From NCBI GenBank assembly GCA_963722575.1, contig CAVRNR010000020.1:124001-188000 (forward strand): a DNA stretch of 64,000 bases, in the 5' to 3' direction. Both the position numbers and the translations under genes were made by a program. The notes beneath the pieces are model-generated. The model did not search any database and was not told the origin of the DNA. It saw only the letters and a list, made by a program, of their open reading frames with translations. Every line of letters begins with the position of its first letter. Position 1 is the first letter of the stretch. Positions 56,364 through 64,000 of this stretch are shown piece after piece. The DNA is from Fen-178 sp963722575 (GTDB taxonomy: Bacteria > Acidobacteriota > Terriglobia > Bryobacterales > Bryobacteraceae).

Positions 56364-57061
56364 CAGAGCGTTTCCGCGGTTCGTGGATCGAAGCCCACAA
56401 TTTCTTTGTAAGCCACGGTGACGGCGGCCAAAGTCACGGGGAAGGCGACCAGCAGCCCGAGGATGCAGCACAGGAACCCGAGGATATCCACCAGCGCCAT
56501 CAGCAACAGGAACATGGTGAAGCCGAAATAGTCGTTCTTCACCACCGCGTGACTGGCCTGCATGGCCGGCCAGAAGTCCATCCGCTTGTCCACGATGAAC
56601 AGGTAGGTGAACTCGAACATGGCGGCCAACACCAACCCCGGGATGATGCAAAGCAGCGTTCCACAGCCAACCAGAAGCCCGATGACGAGCGATGCCACCA
56701 GCGTGGGCACGAAGAAGTTGAAACCCTTGAAAAGGTCGGCTACATCGGTCCGGCGATTCAGCAGCTTCTTCATGCAGAAGATCTGGAAGCCGGCGATCAG
56801 GGGGCCGTGCAGGATCATCGGCACCACGCTATTGAGGACCGCGAAGACTATCGTGAGCACCATGAAAGTGCCCATGTCGGCTTTCACCATTTGCCATCCC
56901 TGACCCACCCAATAACCGGCGCGGGCCTGCACGCCGGCGGGAGGCGTCCAGACGGGCGGAGCGGCGCCGCCGGACGCGCTGGGCGCCGCCAGCGACTCCC
57001 CGCAGTTGGGGCAGAATTGTACATTCGGATCAATTTGGGTACCGCACTTGTGGCAGAACAT
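56363..57061 (-). CDS. Zinc-ribbon membrane protein
   Basis: The 232-residue protein begins with a zinc ribbon (CHKCGTQIDPNVQFCPNCG). A Pro/Ala-rich linker follows, then four or more transmembrane segments (FMVLTIVFAVLNSVVPMI; VASLVIGLLVGCGTLLCIIPGLVLAAMFEFTYLFIVDKR; FTMFLLLMALVDILGFLCCILGLLVAFPVTL). The membrane part resembles DUF975-like or glycerophosphodiesterase-associated membrane domains. It starts the five-gene run leading to the oxidase subunit III. No function can be assigned. Confidence 0.8.
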   Translation of the reverse strand: MFCHKCGTQIDPNVQFCPNCGESLAAPSASGGAAPPVWTPPAGVQARAGYWVGQGWQMVKADMGTFMVLTIVFAVLNSVVPMILHGPLIAGFQIFCMKKLLNRRTDVADLFKGFNFFVPTLVASLVIGLLVGCGTLLCIIPGLVLAAMFEFTYLFIVDKRMDFWPAMQASHAVVKNDYFGFTMFLLLMALVDILGFLCCILGLLVAFPVTLAAVTVAYKEIVGFDPRTAETL

Positions 57062-57158
57062 GAGATCTCCTTAACGTGGGCTGCGTCAGGAATGATACCA
57101 TTTGGCTGCGGGGCCTGGGTAGCGCCGGGCGTGCGCACGGCGTCGTGGCTGCGTGGGG

Positions 57159-57230
57159 ATGGTTGCGGCGTACCTGCCGGCGCGCCGCGCGACAAAGGTA
57201 GACCCGGTCAGAGCGCTTCCCGCGGAGTGA
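57159..57230 (+). pseudogene. ADOP permease C-terminal remnant
   Basis: Reading plus strand to a TGA at 57228-57230 gives MVAAYLPARRATKVDPVRAL then PAE, almost the same as the C-terminus of the ADOP permease at 14875 (YLPARRATKIDPVSALREE). Only about 24 codons remain. It marks a deleted permease gene at the edge of the island. Confidence 0.7.
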
Positions 57231-57651
57231 CGCGGCTTCCCGTTTAGGCCCAATACGGCTCACTTAAGGGTGGCATCCCGACGCTTCCCGGATGGCCGTT
57301 CGGGTTCGTTGACCTGCCAAAAGTCCGGTATGGACTACACGTCAACATGGACTGCCGGGACGCTCCTACTGATGTGAGCGGCGTGTTACGGTATCGATAC
57401 GGATTGGTGGACGGAAAAGCAGGGCCGCGGTCTGAAGCTCGCATCGGTGAGATGGCATGCCCCCTGAAATTGTGCTATCGTCCAAGGCCGACGCGCAAGC
57501 GGCAAAGTCGGTGTGGGAGCAGAAGGGCCGCATTGTTGTTCCCGCAGAATTTTAGGTAAAGCCGAAGGCGGAAGCACGGCGCGCGCCAGTACGGGGACGG
57601 AAGAAAGGTTTACAGGGGAGGACGCGCCGGTGAAGAGACATCCACTTGCAC
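57231..57651. other. Intergenic stretch with dispersed repeat copy B
   Basis: No gene is recognisable. It contains the second copy of the 67-base repeat (57322-57388, matching 46759-46826). Several short frames are open by chance. Confidence 0.45.
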
Positions 57652-58722
57652 ATGCCCACTGCCCCGCTGTATTTTCTAGCTGAGATGGAAATCTGCCCCT
57701 ATTCACAGCCGCCATATGCGGAGTTCACCAATGACCATATCTTTCCGCAGTTCTTGGGCGGCCGGAGGACGATCCGGATCTGCAGGCAGTGCAACAGCCA
57801 GTTCGGCCACACTTTTGAGGGCCGCGCCTCCGGGCAGCTCAAGCGAGTTCAAGTCTTCATTTCGCACTTCGGCCTGGATTTGACGCGGATGCCAGCGACA
57901 TGGCCCGCGGCTATCGTTATCGGTGATGATACGTATGACCTGCGATCCGGCCCCGAGGGCGCGCAATATTTTCTGAACAAGCCGACCTTCACCAAAGATG
58001 CCGAGGGACACATTATCGGCGGAAAGGCACGATCCCTTTCGGAAGCAGACCAGATCACGTCGGGGCTCGTAAAGGCGGGAAAAGCCAAGGAGGTTGAAAT
58101 CTTCACCAGCCAGGACAAGCCCATTGATGATGTCAGTCTGACGGGTTCTTTCAGCTTCGACGATGATCTTTATCGGCTCGCAACCAAAATGGCCGCCGCC
58201 ATGCTGGTCGCATTCGATCGCTCGCACGTCGTGACTGAATCGGGTATTCCTTCCTATCTTCTTAGAAAGGGGAACTGGTTGACGGGACCAGCATACTGCG
58301 ATGTAGCACCGATCAGAGATCTCAGACCTCCGTTGTCACACGCCATCTACGTAGAACTCGGCAAGATCAGCTACGCCATCGTCCTAATGTTCGGGTTTCA
58401 GAAAATTTTCGTGCCGTTGCCTTCTGTCCAGCAATCTGGGGCGTTTCTGGGCAGTCTAGACCCGATGACGGGGGATGAGCGTTTCGAGTATGTAAACCCT
58501 ATAGGCCCGCGCAGCGTGCCGGCCCTTATCCAGCGCGATGAGGCCATGGCCCACTTTCAAGAGATGGACGATGCCCTCACGAGGGAGGCTGTCCAGCGGG
58601 GTGCAAAGCATCCACCCAAGCTACAAACGAAAGACCTGGACCTCGGAGCCCCATTGGACCCTTCCTGGACAAGCGGCACCATTCGCTTCATGTTTCCCGA
58701 TATCACAAAGCTGGAAACATAA
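57652..58722 (+). CDS. Orphan HNH-endonuclease-like protein
   Basis: The 356-residue protein (ATG at 57652; a TTG two codons earlier is possible) starts with an HNH-like zinc finger: EICPYSQPPYAEFTNDHIFP then QFLGGRRTIRICRQCNSQFG, with Cys..., the Asn-Asp-His of the first strand and CxxC-Asn of the second. The remaining 290 residues match no family known to me and include a beta-rich part (EVEIFTSQDKPIDDVSLTG) and a compact alpha/beta part. The gene is more AT-rich than its neighbours. It is isolated: the ADOP remnant precedes and about 400 non-coding bases follow. Defence, mobility or repair roles are possible. Confidence 0.78.
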   Translation: MPTAPLYFLAEMEICPYSQPPYAEFTNDHIFPQFLGGRRTIRICRQCNSQFGHTFEGRASGQLKRVQVFISHFGLDLTRMPATWPAAIVIGDDTYDLRSGPEGAQYFLNKPTFTKDAEGHIIGGKARSLSEADQITSGLVKAGKAKEVEIFTSQDKPIDDVSLTGSFSFDDDLYRLATKMAAAMLVAFDRSHVVTESGIPSYLLRKGNWLTGPAYCDVAPIRDLRPPLSHAIYVELGKISYAIVLMFGFQKIFVPLPSVQQSGAFLGSLDPMTGDERFEYVNPIGPRSVPALIQRDEAMAHFQEMDDALTREAVQRGAKHPPKLQTKDLDLGAPLDPSWTSGTIRFMFPDITKLET

Positions 58723-59059
58723 GGATGGTCGCACCACTTCTCGGGCAAGAACCCCTCCTGTTTTCCCATCACTCGCAACCCCTGGGAGGTCGCTCCCTGT
58801 ATGTCCCCCACACCTCAAGTGGCCGGGAAACGCCCGTCGCTCACATGTGGCACCTGATTGATAAATTCCGCCTGACGCCGCAGGCCCCACCGCTCCCGTA
58901 AGCAACCCCAAGCCTACTCTGATAGGCCCCCTCTCCAGCCTTCCCGTGGCCCCTGATTTTGTCGTTCACGCCCGACCTCACAGAATTTTCCAAGCCCCCT
59001 CAATAACTTACGGCCTTCGCCCCCGTCCGGGCAAAGTTCGCCTGCTACAGTAGTTCTCA
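58723..59059. other. Non-coding stretch after the HNH gene
   Basis: I see no gene, repeat or RNA structure of note in either strand, only C-rich sequence with chance open frames. Confidence 0.45.
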
Positions 59060-59095
59060 AAAGGGCAGTCCCTTCCGGGCTGCCCTTTACTTTTT
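59060..59095 (+). terminator. Rho-independent-type hairpin before the 59135 gene
   Basis: AAAGGGCAG (59060-59068) pairs with CTGCCCTTT (59080-59088) with an 11-base loop, followed by a short T-run. It would end plus-strand transcription arriving from the left, or form part of the next gene's leader. Confidence 0.65.
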
Positions 59096-59134
59096 CTAAC
59101 GAAGGTCTCCAGACCTGCCAGGAAAGGCCCTTCT

Positions 59135-59803
59135 ATGCGCACTCAGAAGCAGATCGCCGCCTCCCGTGAGAACGGAGGCAAGTCCCACGGCGCCGCCACC
59201 GCCGAAGGTAAGGCTCGCATCGTCAACGCCAACCTCCAGACCGGCATCTTCGCCGAAACCCAAGTCCTCACGTGGGAATTCCAGGAAGATCTCCAGGAAC
59301 TTAAGGACGAATACTACGCCCGCCATCCGCCCGCTTCCCCCGAGGCGCGTTGCCTCCTCGACCAAATCATCATGTGCGAATGGCACCTTCGCCGCTTCGA
59401 CTGGGTCGAGGGTTCCCTGTGGGACAAGCTCTTCACTGCCAGCCCGCGGGACTCCGACGCGTGCGCCTATGCCCTCCAGCAAGGCGACCAGACGTTCACC
59501 CGGCTCCAGCACCGCATCAACTCCACCCGCCGCGCCTTCCACACCGCGCTGAAAGAGCTGGAACGCCTCGAAGCCCGGGACCAGGATGTCGTATTGGTCA
59601 ACCCCGATCCGGTCTCGCCCGTAACCCAAACGCCGGAAACCCAGTTACAAATCCTTGGGAGTCTCCGTAAAAATGACCCGGGCCACCCCGCCCCCGGCGA
59701 AACGCCCCCGGCGCCAGTCCAGGAACACAGGTCCACCGGCGAATCCGTTTTCGGTATCAGCGGGCCGGCAACTGCACTTGGCGGCACTCAAGGCCCTAAG
59801 TGA
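59135..59803 (+). CDS. Protein of the acidobacterial NGGKS/EGKAR family, function unknown
   Basis: The 222-residue protein begins MRTQKQIAASRENGGKSHGA then ATAEGKARIVNANLQTGIFA, a motif I recall from many acidobacterial and planctomycete proteins with the pattern NG.KS.GP.T.EGKA....NA..HG. A helical middle follows (EFQEDLQELKDEYY; RLQHRINSTRRAFHTALKELERL) and a Pro-rich disordered C-terminus. Members are numerous per genome, often near mobile DNA, and of unknown function. It converges on msrQ with a 12-base gap. Confidence 0.72.
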   Translation: MRTQKQIAASRENGGKSHGAATAEGKARIVNANLQTGIFAETQVLTWEFQEDLQELKDEYYARHPPASPEARCLLDQIIMCEWHLRRFDWVEGSLWDKLFTASPRDSDACAYALQQGDQTFTRLQHRINSTRRAFHTALKELERLEARDQDVVLVNPDPVSPVTQTPETQLQILGSLRKNDPGHPAPGETPPAPVQEHRSTGESVFGISGPATALGGTQGPK

Positions 59804-59815
59804 ACAGTATTGCGT

Positions 59816-60418
59816 TCAGGCCCTCGGCAGGGCGCCGTTGCGGATCGCCCGGGAGACCACGCGCCAGGCCAGCAGCAGGGCCACCAGGGTTCCGTAGAGC
59901 ATCGGCAGGCGAATATCGGATTTGACCAACCAGTAGTAGTGCACCACCGCGGCGATCGCCGTGACATAAACGAGGCTGTGCAACCGCTGCCAGCGCTTGC
60001 CGCCCAGGCGGCGAATCCACCCGGCGGTGGAAGTCACGGCCAGCGGAACCAGACAAACAAAGGCGGCGAAACCGGCGGTGATGAACGGGCGCTTGCCAAC
60101 GTCCTTCAGCATGGCCGGAAAATCGAAGAGCTTATCGAGCCACAGGTAGGTGAGGACGTGCAGGCAGGCGTAAAAGAACGCGAAAAGGCCGATCATGCGG
60201 CGGAAACGGATGAGGCCCGGCACGCCGAGCAGCTTTCGCAGCGGAGTCACGGCCAGAGTGGCGACCACCAGGCGGATGGCCCAGTCGCCGGTGAAGTGCT
60301 GGATGAACTCCGTGGGATTGGCGGTGACATCCTGGTTCCACACGCGCCAGGCCAGCCGGGATAACGGCGCGAGGCACAGCAGGAACACCAGAACTTTGCT
60401 CCAGCGGATGCGCCGCAT
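59816..60418 (-). CDS. msrQ: Heme-binding membrane subunit of methionine sulfoxide reductase
   Basis: MsrQ (YedZ) is the b-type-heme membrane protein that passes electrons from the quinone pool to MsrP. The 200-residue protein has six transmembrane segments and ferric-reductase-like histidines (FYACLHVLTYLWL; RWQRLHSLVYVTAIAAVVHYYWL). The LLGVPGLIRFRRMIGLFAF segment is typical. It starts 3 bases after the msrP stop, so the two are an operon in the usual order msrP-msrQ. Confidence 0.94.
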   Translation of the reverse strand: MRRIRWSKVLVFLLCLAPLSRLAWRVWNQDVTANPTEFIQHFTGDWAIRLVVATLAVTPLRKLLGVPGLIRFRRMIGLFAFFYACLHVLTYLWLDKLFDFPAMLKDVGKRPFITAGFAAFVCLVPLAVTSTAGWIRRLGGKRWQRLHSLVYVTAIAAVVHYYWLVKSDIRLPMLYGTLVALLLAWRVVSRAIRNGALPRA

Positions 60419-60421
60419 GTG

Positions 60422-61360
<939 letters not shown>

Positions 61361-61460
61361 CGCTTTGCTACTACTATACCGTTTAGACGAAGGCGGCGGA
61401 TGTCGGGGTTCAGCATTTTGCAGCACGTGGTTGAAGGTCGATCAGCGACGTGGCCTGGTG

Positions 61461-61500
61461 TATACTGAACCGGACCGGGAGGTACAAAATGGGAATTCCG
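61461..61500 (+). promoter_or_regulatory. TATACT-type upstream element, copy 3
   Basis: TATACTGAACCGG (61461-61473) followed by GGGAGGT and GGAATTCCGG matches the region before the peroxidase gene (53442). The GGGAGGT is near an ATG (61489) that is not conserved at the other locus, so I take this as leader rather than translation start. Confidence 0.5.
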
Positions 61501-61551
61501 GCTAAACTGGCCGAAATCCGATACAGCCGTGTACTAAAGTCGCGGGAGTCA

Positions 61552-63960
61552 ATGGCAGTGCGGCGAATGGGAACTCTTCTGTTTTGCCTCTGCCTGTGCA
61601 TCAAGGCGCCTTCCGCCGGTCAGGCGGTCGAGAGCGTCGCCGTCCCTCGCCTGGCGGAAGTGAACGTCATCGTTCGCAACCAGCAGGGGACGGCCGCCAG
61701 TCTCACCCGCGACGATTTCCGGATCTTCGATCGCGGCGAGCCGAGGAGCATCGCGTCGTTCGAGGCCTACTCACCCGGCGGGGTCCGCCAGCCGGCGGCG
61801 CAACTTCCACCCCTGGTCTACGTCAACCAGGCCGGGCGCGACGCGGGGCCCGCGGGCGCCACCGCCGTCCTGCTCGACGGTCTCAACACCCGCATCGAGG
61901 ACGGAGCCGCCGCGCGGCGCCAACTCCTGAAGTTCCTGGGCCAGATCCAGCCCGCCGACCGGGTGGGCGTCTATCTGATGGGCAGCCGCCTGCGAGTGAT
62001 GCAAGCGCATACCAGCGACTCGCGGAACCTGGCAAAGCCGCTCGACCCCGGCGCCGTTGCCGACGCCAACATCGCCGGCGTGGAGGAGATGGCGGCGCTT
62101 TTCAGCGGGAGCGATCCCGAACTGCACGCCTACGGCCCGGCCGAGCGGATCCAACGTACCTCGGAACAACTTGTGCAGTTGGCCCGCCACATAGGCCGGG
62201 CTCCGGGCCGAAAGAGTTTGATCTGGCTTTCGGGAGGCATTCCGCTGACGCCTTGGGATGCCGATCCGAAAGGTCTCAGCCCGGACATGGCGCGCGCGGC
62301 GCGGGCGTTGAGCGATTCCGGAATTGCCATCTACCCGGTGGATGCCGGCGCTCTCTTCGCTCCCAACAAGCGCCGCTCCGGAATGGAGGTATTGGACCGC
62401 TTGGCCGCGCTCACGGGTGGGCGGCCCTTCACCGCGCCCGATGACGTTTTCCAAGTCGTCCACGCGGTGCTGGCCGAATCGGCAGTCTCTTACACGGTGG
62501 GCTTTGCAGCCGACCCAGCCGGCTCCGCGTTGGAATTCCGCGATCTGCGAATCGAGACGGCCCAGCCCGGTTTGCAGTTGGTGTATCCGCGCGGCTACCT
62601 GGCCGGCCCCCTTCCCCAACCGGCCAACCGCGAGCAGGAGATCGCTTCCGTGTTGACCAGCCCGGTGGATTCCAAGGAGATTTCTCTGCGCTTGGAATTG
62701 CAGGAGACTATGGCGGAAGGGAAACCGGCTTTGAACCTCCGCGGGCGCATTCTGGGCAGCGACATTACCCAACAGCCGGAAGGCGCCGGATTCACCATCG
62801 CGGTCGACATCTCGTGTCATCAGATATCCGCCGAGGGCCGGGACCTGGGCGGTTTGGACTTTCCCGTCGCCGCCACCCTGGATGCGGCGCACGCCCAACA
62901 GTTTCGCCAGGGGGGAGGCACGTGGAACCGAATCGTGCGGCCGTCTTCGGAAGCCACCCAACTCCGCATCGCGGCCTACGACCGGAACTCGGGCAGGGTC
63001 GGTTCTGTATTTGCGCCCCTGCCGCGCCACACCGATACCGACAAGCCAACGGTCACTTTCCGGACGGACGCGAACCTGGCGCTGGTTCGTTTTCAGGTGG
63101 CGCCGAAGAAGGGCGAGTTTGTGACCGACTTGCGCCCCGAGGAGATTGTGGTTAAAGAGGACGGGGCGCCGCAGAAGATCGCGGTCTTCGAAGGCGGCCG
63201 GTTCTACCCGCGCACGGTGCCGGTGGAAATCTCCCTGCTGTTCGATTGCAGTGGCAGCATGGCGATGGCCGGGCTGATCAATCCCCACGTCTTCGGGCCG
63301 AACCTGCTCGACGAGTTCGAAAACGTAAGGATCGCCATCTACGGATTCAGCGACGACCTTAAGCGGCTCACCACTCCGACCCGCGACCCGGAGACGCTGC
63401 GGAGCGCGATGGCCGGCGTCTTGGGGGTGCCGCACGGCAACACACCGCTGTTTCAGACCATAAGCGCTCTCACCCGCGAAGTGGCGGGCGCGCCCGGCGA
63501 CGCCAGCCGCATGGTGGTCATTTTTTCCGACGGAGAGGCCTATCCGCTAAATGATGCCGATTTGTGGAACAAGACCGTCAGCGATGCGCAGGAACTCGGA
63601 GTAGCTCTCTACCCGGTCACGTTGCAAGGTGTGGCCACGGAGCCTGCACCGATGGGTGCGCCCCCTCAGTCATCCACGACCGACGGGCCCGCCTACCATG
63701 CCGCCATGAGAGCGATGTCGAGGGACCGCTTTGCGGGGCTGGGCAAGATGACCGGAGGACAAGCGTTCGCGAGCGCCGTTTCCACCGAGGTGTTGCCCCA
63801 TATCCTCCGCTCTTTAGGGAGCCAGATCCGCTTCGAGTACGTCGTGGGGTACTACTATCCCGCGGGAAGCGGCTCCGGCAAGCGCCGCCGGGTGACAGTG
63901 ACCTGGAGCGGGAAGGGCCGCGGCGAAATCATGGGTGGCACGCGCACGGTGGTGTATTGA
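61552..63960 (+). CDS. TIGR03436-type VWA protein with tandem modules
   Basis: Start set at the ATG at 61552 behind GGGAG, opening a signal peptide (MAVRRMGTLLFCLCLCIKAPSAG), giving 802 residues; ATG 61489 is an alternative. The N-terminal module (about 25-340) has LTRDDFRIFDRGEPRSIASF and a VWA-like fold lacking a full metal site. The second module (about 515-790) has LRPEEIVVKEDGAPQKIAVF and a complete MIDAS (Asp565-Cys-Ser567-Gly-Ser569, GNTPL, FSDGE). Such secreted Acidobacteria proteins probably bind protein partners at the surface; function unknown. Confidence 0.9.
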   Translation: MAVRRMGTLLFCLCLCIKAPSAGQAVESVAVPRLAEVNVIVRNQQGTAASLTRDDFRIFDRGEPRSIASFEAYSPGGVRQPAAQLPPLVYVNQAGRDAGPAGATAVLLDGLNTRIEDGAAARRQLLKFLGQIQPADRVGVYLMGSRLRVMQAHTSDSRNLAKPLDPGAVADANIAGVEEMAALFSGSDPELHAYGPAERIQRTSEQLVQLARHIGRAPGRKSLIWLSGGIPLTPWDADPKGLSPDMARAARALSDSGIAIYPVDAGALFAPNKRRSGMEVLDRLAALTGGRPFTAPDDVFQVVHAVLAESAVSYTVGFAADPAGSALEFRDLRIETAQPGLQLVYPRGYLAGPLPQPANREQEIASVLTSPVDSKEISLRLELQETMAEGKPALNLRGRILGSDITQQPEGAGFTIAVDISCHQISAEGRDLGGLDFPVAATLDAAHAQQFRQGGGTWNRIVRPSSEATQLRIAAYDRNSGRVGSVFAPLPRHTDTDKPTVTFRTDANLALVRFQVAPKKGEFVTDLRPEEIVVKEDGAPQKIAVFEGGRFYPRTVPVEISLLFDCSGSMAMAGLINPHVFGPNLLDEFENVRIAIYGFSDDLKRLTTPTRDPETLRSAMAGVLGVPHGNTPLFQTISALTREVAGAPGDASRMVVIFSDGEAYPLNDADLWNKTVSDAQELGVALYPVTLQGVATEPAPMGAPPQSSTTDGPAYHAAMRAMSRDRFAGLGKMTGGQAFASAVSTEVLPHILRSLGSQIRFEYVVGYYYPAGSGSGKRRRVTVTWSGKGRGEIMGGTRTVVY

Positions 63961-64000
63961 GACTTAAAGAAGATTCCGCCGTTGGCCGGCAGAGTAGCGT

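Noticed and set aside
57256..57285. CACTTAAGGGTGGCATCC as a second sigma-54 promoter like 39230
   Set aside because: The -24 half is similar but the GC at -12 is absent at the required spacing and no gene start follows closely.
61489..61551. ATG at 61489 with GGGAGGT as the VWA start
   Set aside because: The same leader before the peroxidase gene lacks this ATG, and the downstream ATG at 61552 gives a proper signal peptide; kept as an alternative only.

Overview
This GC-rich 64 kb window looks like a chromosome segment from an acidobacterium of the Solibacter/Bryobacter type. The taxonomic inference rests on protein families concentrated in that group: a TIGR03436-type VWA protein, a protein ending in a TIGR03437-type domain, an orphan MacB-like permease (ADOP type) coupled to a PadR regulator, a BlaI/M56 pair carrying a TonB-type C-terminus, two DUF5597-like glycoside hydrolases, and a protein of the NG.KS..T.EGKAR family. 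No rRNA, tRNA, CRISPR array or phage module was found.

Layout. 0-4.4 kb (minus strand) is a tight core run: PfkB-type kinase, rhomboid protease, FolD, CoaE and an HtrA-type protease. 4.4-8.5 kb (plus) holds a lone HigA-type antitoxin and an autoregulated-looking BlaI/M56 operon, followed by an IS4-like insertion sequence sitting inside a palindromic repeat. 8.5-20.8 kb (minus) holds a sigma-54 response regulator with its membrane histidine kinase, a secreted glycoside hydrolase, the PadR/ADOP pair, and a Tat-exported DUF362 protein coupled to an unknown protein. 20.9-25.7 kb (plus) holds a beta-propeller protein, an internally shortened nucleoside hydrolase, an M48 protease, an SDR oxidoreductase, a small membrane protein, a DedA protein, and a 5'-truncated group II intron with a recognisable domain V. 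25.7-34.3 kb holds a DJ-1-like protein, a penicillin-binding transpeptidase, a family 5 uracil-DNA glycosylase, a second DUF5597-like hydrolase, a large surface propeller protein and a CCA-adding/poly(A) polymerase enzyme. 34.3-46.4 kb holds an APC transporter, a PAS-PAS-PAS sigma-54 activator facing a STAS/hydrolase pair behind a good sigma-54 promoter, a DUF2442/DUF4160 pair, a chemotaxis-type receptor, a methyltransferase and a GH31 glycosidase.

46.4-59.8 kb is mainly accessory: toxin-antitoxin genes and fragments, a helicase tail fragment, an unknown two-gene locus with a restriction-nuclease-like N-terminus, an IS91-like element with its own tyrosine recombinase, an orphan HNH protein and an ADOP remnant. 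A di-heme peroxidase and a five-gene membrane cluster ending in an oxidase subunit III sit inside this stretch. The window closes with msrQ/msrP (periplasmic methionine sulfoxide repair) and a VWA protein.

The best candidate for an undescribed system is the 48,442-50,734 locus: two overlapping genes, more AT-rich than their surroundings, encoding a protein with a probable PD-(D/E)xK nuclease N-terminus and a partner with no family I recognise. Several dispersed hairpin repeats recur through the window. Many start codons were moved inward from the longest open frame using ribosome-binding sites, overlaps and signal peptides. All functional calls come from reading motifs; no database search was possible.
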